From positions 1 through 20,160 of the forward strand of contig CAZHCA010000037.1 of the NCBI GenBank assembly GCA_964530825.1: a DNA stretch of 20,160 nt. The letters run 5' to 3'. The DNA comes from CAZHCA01 sp964530825. GTDB lineage: Bacteria > Bacteroidota > Bacteroidia > Chitinophagales > Saprospiraceae. Under the pieces are notes generated by a model. It saw nothing but the letters and a program-made list of their open reading frames with translations. It was not told the DNA's origin and searched no databases. Below, in pieces: positions 16,901 to 20,160 of this stretch. Position 1 is the stretch's first letter; each line of letters begins with the position of its first letter. Made by a program: the position numbers and the translations under genes.

Positions 16901-16933
16901 GGCGACGGGACGGTGGACGAGGAAGTGCAGCAA
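13910..16933 (-). CDS. RND-family efflux transporter, inner-membrane subunit
   Basis: A 1007-residue resistance-nodulation-division pump with the usual two halves, each with one helix, a large periplasmic loop, and five more helices. The N-terminus FLVHRPVAVLMSFLGALAL is typical. The TM4 motif is GLMIDNAIIVIEN, so the usual proton-relay Asp pair is Asp401-Asn402; one Asp is missing. In TM10 the motif GIVVNDAILKVD has Val where AcrB has its relay Lys. These patterns occur in Bacteroidota relatives and may mean altered coupling. The start is TTG at 16931-16933: an in-frame TGA lies nine bases upstream, and the next ATG (residue 14) would cut into the first helix. No membrane-fusion adaptor or TolC-like gene is near, so it is an orphan here. 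Codons are very GC-rich compared with both neighbours. Confidence 0.93.
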   Translation of the reverse strand: MLHFLVHRPVAVLMSFLGALALGLVLGRTLPVGLLPETPIPQITVQVSYPDASARELEDAVVRPLREQLLQVGRLVDIESRTRDNAARIALTFAFGADTDLAFIEVNETIDQVAGLLPRDLERPRVVKGNVADIPVLYLSLTPAPGREAAAAPLELSDFARAVVKRRIEQLPQVAFVDLSGYAEPEVVILPRPDRLRAAGLSARDLERIIADNNLELGGILVQDGQYQYNLRFESALRDPADIEALYFRHEGRLLQIADVAEVRLQPRAPRGAYRYDGRPGIVFTVRKQADAQLFALQRDFEALLADLRAQYPQLRFAVTHDQSELLRVSIDNLLGSLAYGALFAFLILFAFFREWRAPLLIGIAVPLALVVAFLGFYLAGLTVNVISLAGLLLGVGLMIDNAIIVIENIRQQRRLGYSLDEACVRGGEEVIRPLLSSALTTCSVFLPLVFLSGIAGALFYDQAVSISIALAASLIVAYVLLPTLMRLIGRPSGPDPSPLEAPGAETGRYRPYLRSVDAALARRWLTLALFFAFVASAALWLRDIPKERFPRLTRPALEVAIDWNEAIDLQENERRVQALLAQVDTLVTASNAFIGEQQFLLSEEAPALNEARLVLYQDRLPLPAFRDRLLAHLRGAYPRAVVSARPLRNLFDEIFGADQPPLVAQVQSARDRATPTPGEVAPLLDFLRAEGYQGELPPREALYAIRVRRAEALRYEVPADQVFSALRTLFSQNEIGALRSAGQSLPIVVGSRMAPFYRQLDAATVANERGERLPLRSFIAVERTETYKELTAGRAGEVLRLPFDRYEPALPGRIRAFLRQDGTLTAYFTGRHYDNQRLLRELAVVMAVSLLLLYLILAAQFESLVQPLIVLLTVPVGLTGALLTLHLAGESLNLVAVIGMVVMSGIVVNDAILKVDMMNRIRRTAAAGSPAALRAAIHGAGLRRLRPILMTSLTTMLALAPVLLSAGLGAELQRPLAWAVIGGLATGTVASLYFVPVLYALLSKRE

Positions 16934-17012
16934 GGTGGTTCAGTCTTGTTTGCCTAAGTTCGGGATTATTCCGGAAATATTCTGCTGAAAAGGCCCTCGA
17001 CGCCTCGCTTAC

Positions 17013-17177
17013 TTATAGTCCGCCAACCCAAGATTTGTGATTTCTGATTTGCTCTTTTTTCACCTCGCTGCGTTAAAAAGCCTCGCCGATACTTAGGCAT
17101 CGCCTACGTTTTTTGTCTTGCGAGCTAAAAAAATAGCTGCGCCATAATTTCACAAATCCTGAGTTGTTGGACTATAA
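17013..17177. mobile_element. 165-bp MITE-like element with terminal inverted repeats
   Basis: The left end reads TTATAGTCCGCCAACCCAAG and continues to ATTTGTGA. The right end, in reverse complement, reads TTATAGTCCAACAACTCAGG and continues to ATTTGTGA. The two 28-base ends differ at only four positions. The interior (including CACCTCGCTGCGTTAAAAAG) has no gene. Ends in TA and a non-coding core fit a miniature inverted-repeat element with TA target choice, but no transposase or clean target duplication can be shown here. Right-end copies bound the window at both edges, so it is dispersed in this genome. It sits between the RND gene and the propeller lipoprotein gene and provides the latter's stop codon. 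Confidence 0.75.
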
Positions 17178-18400
17178 TTCTTTTTACGGTGGATGATTTC
17201 TACTAGTTGCTGTTCTTCCTTTAGCTGAGCAAAGATGAGCACGGGATTATCTTCGGGTTTCAAGCCTTCTACGGCCTCTTTGAACGCACCTTCTATTTCC
17301 TGAGGGTGATCGGCGGCATGTTCCACTAACTCATAAGCCTGATGAACAAATATAAGCTGCTTACCACGTCTGGCTATGGGAAAAAACGGCAGCACTCCAC
17401 CGTCAATCGAATTGACACGGTTGCCCTGGTATTGTTGGTAGTAGGATAGGGTATGGAAGGCAGTCTTTTCAATAAGCGTCAGAAAAAGCCTTTGATCGAA
17501 AAAATAGGCGAGCAAGAAAAATCGATCGAATTCTTCCGCTGCCTTCAGGTTGTACACCACGTCCAACTCATTTAACAAACGGAGCTTTTCTCCGGGTTGG
17601 CTCATTGTAAATTTCCTGATGACCTCTTCGTCAATCCATTGATTGCCGAAATCGACTTTTAAAACCGGCGCCACGCCTCTGCTATCCACTCGGTAGATAT
17701 GATTGTCAAAGAATCGCCTGAATAAATAGGAATCTTCGTACTTCGAGGAGGCAAAGGCGTATTGAGAAAAACTCATATTCCTGACTCCTTCAGGAATGGG
17801 TAAGGCGGAGCGATCTACGCGGTCGAAATTACTGACCCAAAACAATTCATCAGGCATCGTATCGTCGAAAACCGCATTTCCGGCGCTAAATACATACGCA
17901 TCGCTGCCGAGTTTAACAAATTCTTCAAAATTATGTGGCAGGAAGGCATCGCCCTGAAGGGCACCTGAAATGTCGTAAAAAACCACTTTCGATTGATATT
18001 TATCCAATATTTCAAGCGTCCCGGTTTTCCAGTCTATCAACACATCGGAAGCGGCGGTAAAGCGTCCGGGGCCCTGGCCGGGATCCCTGATCTTCACAAG
18101 TAAATTCCCTTTTTTATCAAATACAAAAAGCGTTCGCTTCAATTGAAAATTCTCAAACAGGACAATGATGTCTTCACCTACCAATACCTTTGTAATCTCC
18201 TGGATTATGGCGTCGCTCCTGGTTTCGAGGGGGACATAGGTGAGGCTTTCAAAAAGCTCGGATGGTTCAAAAGCTTTTGCCTTGGTTACATTAACGGTCG
18301 CGATAGCCACTTCCGGCCCCTGCTCTCCCGAACAGGAAGCGGCAATAAAAACAGTTATAAGAAGTACAAAGAAAAACCGAACGTTTAGCTTTGCGTCCAC
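17150..18400 (-). CDS. 6-bladed beta-propeller lipoprotein
   Basis: A 416-residue lipoprotein of the Bacteroidota 6-bladed beta-propeller type (BF3164-like). The signal peptide FFFVLLITVFIAASC has the lipidated Cys at 23. Typical repeat features follow: LTYVPLET, FVFDKKGNLLVKI (blade strand), the motif DPGQGPGRF (106-114) and LEILDKYQSKVVFYD. It is probably surface- or periplasm-facing, with a binding rather than enzymatic role (family knowledge is poor). The start is GTG at 18398-18400. The last eight residues (YSPTTQDL) and the TGA are encoded by the inverted-repeat element at 17013-17177, so the native C-terminus was probably different. It follows the cysteine-rich peptide gene by 96 bases, with a hairpin in between. 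Confidence 0.8.
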   Translation of the reverse strand: MDAKLNVRFFFVLLITVFIAASCSGEQGPEVAIATVNVTKAKAFEPSELFESLTYVPLETRSDAIIQEITKVLVGEDIIVLFENFQLKRTLFVFDKKGNLLVKIRDPGQGPGRFTAASDVLIDWKTGTLEILDKYQSKVVFYDISGALQGDAFLPHNFEEFVKLGSDAYVFSAGNAVFDDTMPDELFWVSNFDRVDRSALPIPEGVRNMSFSQYAFASSKYEDSYLFRRFFDNHIYRVDSRGVAPVLKVDFGNQWIDEEVIRKFTMSQPGEKLRLLNELDVVYNLKAAEEFDRFFLLAYFFDQRLFLTLIEKTAFHTLSYYQQYQGNRVNSIDGGVLPFFPIARRGKQLIFVHQAYELVEHAADHPQEIEGAFKEAVEGLKPEDNPVLIFAQLKEEQQLVEIIHRKKNYSPTTQDL

Positions 18401-18430
18401 TGGTTTTCGATTTTAGTTTTCCAGAAAAGA

Positions 18431-18481
18431 GCGCAGCTTTCCTGGAACAAACTATATCCAATTTGTGAAGGAAATCTGCGC
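18431..18481 (-). terminator. Long hairpin between the peptide gene and the propeller gene
   Basis: GCGCAGCTTTCC (18431-18442) pairs with GGAAATCTGCGC (18470-18481) with one mismatch. Inside it, ACAAA (18448-18452) pairs with TTTGT (18462-18466). On the transcribed minus strand it is followed by a short TTTT. It could terminate or process the transcript so that the small peptide is made in excess over the propeller protein. The structure is seen; the effect is inference. Confidence 0.45.
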
Positions 18482-18496
18482 CCGGATGAAGCCTAA

Positions 18497-18703
18497 TTAA
18501 CAGACTTCATCACAAAAGTATTGCTGGGAAGGATTGCATTCCCCGGATCCATAGTCACATCTTATCACCCAGGCACCGCATAGACAATCGACAAAGGTTA
18601 CTGCCTCCTCAGGGAAATTAGCTTGCGCCTGCTTTTGTGGAAAAAATGACAACGCCAACAACAAGAAAATAAAGGTTATCGAAATACTAATTCGCTTTTT
18701 CAT
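18497..18703 (-). CDS. Small exported six-cysteine peptide (NVEALA-like)
   Basis: A 68-residue precursor. Its signal peptide KKRISISITFIFLLLALSFF ends at AQA, with cleavage likely after residue 28. The mature peptide of about 40 residues starts NFPEEAVTF and holds six cysteines at 40, 42, 49, 56, 64 and 68, the last being the C-terminal residue. It is acidic, and the cysteines suggest disulfides or metal binding. Small exported Cys-bearing peptides of the NVEALA group are known beside 6-bladed propeller lipoproteins in Bacteroidota; the context fits, but the NVEALA signature itself is not clear, so the family link is inference. It is flanked on the same strand by two lipoprotein genes and has its own candidate promoter with three direct repeats. 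Confidence 0.75.
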   Translation of the reverse strand: MKKRISISITFIFLLLALSFFPQKQAQANFPEEAVTFVDCLCGAWVIRCDYGSGECNPSQQYFCDEVC

Positions 18704-18784
18704 CGTGCTTGATTTTAAATGGCATGACGCCTACTCGCTTCCGGGTTTTCGGCAATCCCCGAGCCATCGGCCGATGTACGGTTA

Positions 18785-18815
18785 TAAAGTTACCCCCCCT
18801 CCGCATACCGCGCAA
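18785..18815 (-). promoter_or_regulatory. Candidate promoter of the cysteine-rich peptide gene
   Basis: On the minus strand, TTG (18813-18815) is followed by 20 bases and TAACTTTA (18785-18792), seven of eight matches to TAnnTTTG. The start would be near 18778, giving a leader of about 75 bases. The -33 element lies inside the last of three 20-bp direct repeats, a placement typical of activator-controlled promoters. Confidence 0.42.
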
Positions 18816-18871
18816 GCCCCAAAATGGGACAAAATCGCGCAGAATCGGACAGCATCGCACATATATGGACA
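18812..18871 (-). repeat. Three 20-bp direct repeats (iteron-like sites)
   Basis: On the minus strand the units are TGTCCATATATGTGCGATGC, TGTCCGATTCTGCGCGATTT and TGTCCCATTTTGGGGCTTGC. Ten positions are identical in all three, including the whole TGTCC. They are exactly 20 bp apart with no spacer, roughly two helical turns, so a bound protein would sit on one face of the DNA. The region lies between the DUF4221-like gene and the peptide gene. Confidence 0.65.
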
Positions 18872-18899
18872 AGCGGCAATGCGTTTTTCCAGGGCAACC

Positions 18900-20042
18900 T
18901 CATTGTCCGGCACAGAGGACCCGAAAGAACAAATAGCGGCCCGTCTCTTCGCTGCTGCTGAGCGGGTAATGCATCAATAATCCACCCGGGGTGGCGACGG
19001 CGTAGGGAGCAGGATAGCCGGGCAGCAGCTCGTCGGCCAGGCGGTTAAAATCCTTATCGAACACCGTGAGCGCTGTTCGTTTCCTTGCCTTCGGCTCCCG
19101 GGCGGGGAGCAGGACGGGGCGGTAGTAGCGCTCCTGTACCGGATCGTAAAACACGCGCAGATAGATGGGGTTGAACCGGGCATGGCTGAGCAAGGCGGGC
19201 ACATCATCCGAGGCGCCGGCATAGGGTTCCGCCAACGGAGGTGCAAGCCGGGATGGAGCGTCGATCCTGGTCACTTTACCCGACTTCTTATCATAGACAA
19301 ATATATCGGAAGCGTTATTGAAGTTGAAGACGATCTTGTCATCCAAAAAGGTGATATTGCGCTGATTCAACAGCCCGTAAAAGCCCTTCAAATACGATTC
19401 GTGAAAAAACAGGGGCAGCGTATCCGCCGTCCAGTCGCGTACATCGACGCGGGCGCCAATGAAGCCTTCGTAGTAGCCCCGCTGCCACTGGTTATTGGCT
19501 ATGCTGTAGGTTCCAAAGTACAAGCTCCGTTCATCCGGATCGTAGAAAATAGGCTGTTCGGCATTGCCCGACAGAAGCTTTTTGTCAACATCCAGCCCAG
19601 CGACCGGAGAGGAACCGGTATTGATGGGTACCGACCAAAGCAGGCGGCCTTTCGCATCGGCCAGCCCTAACCGAAAATCGCTGAACAAAAAGATGGAATC
19701 CTCGCTGAGGTAGTAAAACGCCTTAAGATCGGGGATGGCATCGGGCCCCTGAGACGTAATGGGGATCGTACGCACGAGCTGTCCGCTTTCCAGCGCGACG
19801 CATTCCAGTTGGTTGTGAAACCGGCTGATCCCAATGAGCATTTCCCGTCCGCCCTCTTCCACCATCTGAAGATACCGGTATTCATGCGACATGCCGGGAA
19901 ACATGTCTATCTCGAATCGTGCGCTGGAATCCAGGACGCACTGAGTAGCTGACGCTTGACCGCTCGTCGAGTCGCCTTCCGTACACGACGGTTCACAAAC
20001 TACCAGGAATGCGAGAAAAAGGTAGAAAAGTTCTATTCTCAT
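18900..20042 (-). CDS. DUF4221-like lipoprotein, probable beta-propeller
   Basis: A 380-residue exported protein. A hydrophobic N-terminus (LFYLFLAFLVVCEPSC) is followed by a low-complexity mature start TEGDSTSGQ; lipidation could be at Cys20 or less likely Cys16, and neither lipobox is ideal. The body has repeated strand-turn patterns such as DSIFLFSDFRLGLADAKGRL, NASDIFVYDKKSGKV and TALTVFDKDFNRLADELL, as in propeller proteins. It resembles the DUF4221 family of Bacteroidota lipoproteins, which often neighbour 6-bladed propeller genes; function is not established. No enzyme motif is seen. It is the first gene of the cassette, with the cysteine-rich peptide 196 bases downstream. Family assignment is from pattern memory. 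Confidence 0.7.
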   Translation of the reverse strand: MRIELFYLFLAFLVVCEPSCTEGDSTSGQASATQCVLDSSARFEIDMFPGMSHEYRYLQMVEEGGREMLIGISRFHNQLECVALESGQLVRTIPITSQGPDAIPDLKAFYYLSEDSIFLFSDFRLGLADAKGRLLWSVPINTGSSPVAGLDVDKKLLSGNAEQPIFYDPDERSLYFGTYSIANNQWQRGYYEGFIGARVDVRDWTADTLPLFFHESYLKGFYGLLNQRNITFLDDKIVFNFNNASDIFVYDKKSGKVTRIDAPSRLAPPLAEPYAGASDDVPALLSHARFNPIYLRVFYDPVQERYYRPVLLPAREPKARKRTALTVFDKDFNRLADELLPGYPAPYAVATPGGLLMHYPLSSSEETGRYLFFRVLCAGQ

Positions 20043-20065
20043 TCATCGATCCTTATAAGGATTAA

Positions 20066-20101
20066 GATCAACTTTCATGTACTTTGACATGAAAGTTGAT
20101 C
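20066..20101. repeat. Perfect 15-bp inverted repeat
   Basis: GATCAACTTTCATGT (20066-20080) and ACATGAAAGTTGATC (20087-20101) pair perfectly around ACTTTG. It lies 24 bases upstream of the DUF4221-like gene start and almost touches the dispersed repeat. It could be a hairpin in the leader, an operator, a terminator of a gene outside the window, or part of a mobile repeat. Confidence 0.75.
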
Positions 20102-20105
20102 GGAC

Positions 20106-20160
20106 TTATAGTCCAACAACTCAGGATTTGTGAAATTATGGCGCAGCTATTTTTTTAGCT
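20106..20160 (-). repeat. Partial copy of dispersed inverted-repeat element (scaffold right edge)
   Basis: In reverse complement these 55 bases are identical to 17123-17177. The sequence stops inside the element, at almost the same internal point as the left edge of the window, again indicating an assembly break at a repeat. Confidence 0.9.

Overview
The window looks like a Bacteroidota chromosome fragment, probably Saprospiria-like (inference). The signs are several Sec-exported or lipoprotein-type proteins with Bacteroidota-style beta-propeller architecture, DcaP-like and other outer-membrane barrels, a membrane-anchored AraC regulator, few Shine-Dalgarno sequences, and candidate promoters of the Bacteroidota -33/-7 type (TTG / TAnnTTTG). 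It appears to be a whole draft scaffold rather than an arbitrary slice. Both ends stop inside the same dispersed repeat, each sharing exactly 55 bases with an internal copy, and there is a 100-N scaffold gap at 4311-4410.

Left part (1-6457): after a 450-bp non-coding leader there is a tight + strand operon of an alpha/beta hydrolase (451-1227), an acyl-CoA synthetase-like AMP-forming ligase (1249-2949) and a NarL/LuxR-type response regulator (2967-3611). A GC-rich tandem repeat array of about 1.1 kb follows (six visible units, interrupted by the N gap). Next come an unrecognised probable lipoprotein on the minus strand (4765-5541) and an ECF sigma factor on the plus strand (5894-6457), preceded by palindromes and a candidate promoter.

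Middle (6556-13762): a run of minus-strand genes. In transcription order these are an AraC regulator with seven membrane helices, a 424-bp spacer with a near-consensus promoter, a DcaP-like porin, a periplasmic glutaminase, an exported amidohydrolase, a second outer-membrane barrel and a DUF502-like membrane protein. Read together they look like an amide or peptide-derived nutrient uptake and deamidation locus with its own regulator; this is inference from context.

Right part (13910-20160): an orphan RND pump (TTG start, no adaptor or outer-membrane partner in view), then a 165-bp MITE-like inverted-repeat element. Beyond it lies a three-gene cassette: a DUF4221-like lipoprotein (18900-20042), a 68-residue exported six-cysteine peptide (18497-18703) and a 6-bladed beta-propeller lipoprotein (17150-18400). 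The peptide gene has the most elaborate control region in the window, with three 20-bp direct repeats abutting a candidate promoter and a long hairpin after its stop. The final codons and stop of the propeller gene are supplied by the MITE-like element. This peptide/propeller cassette is the best candidate here for an under-described system.

No rRNA, tRNA, CRISPR array, transposase, phage gene or replication origin was seen.
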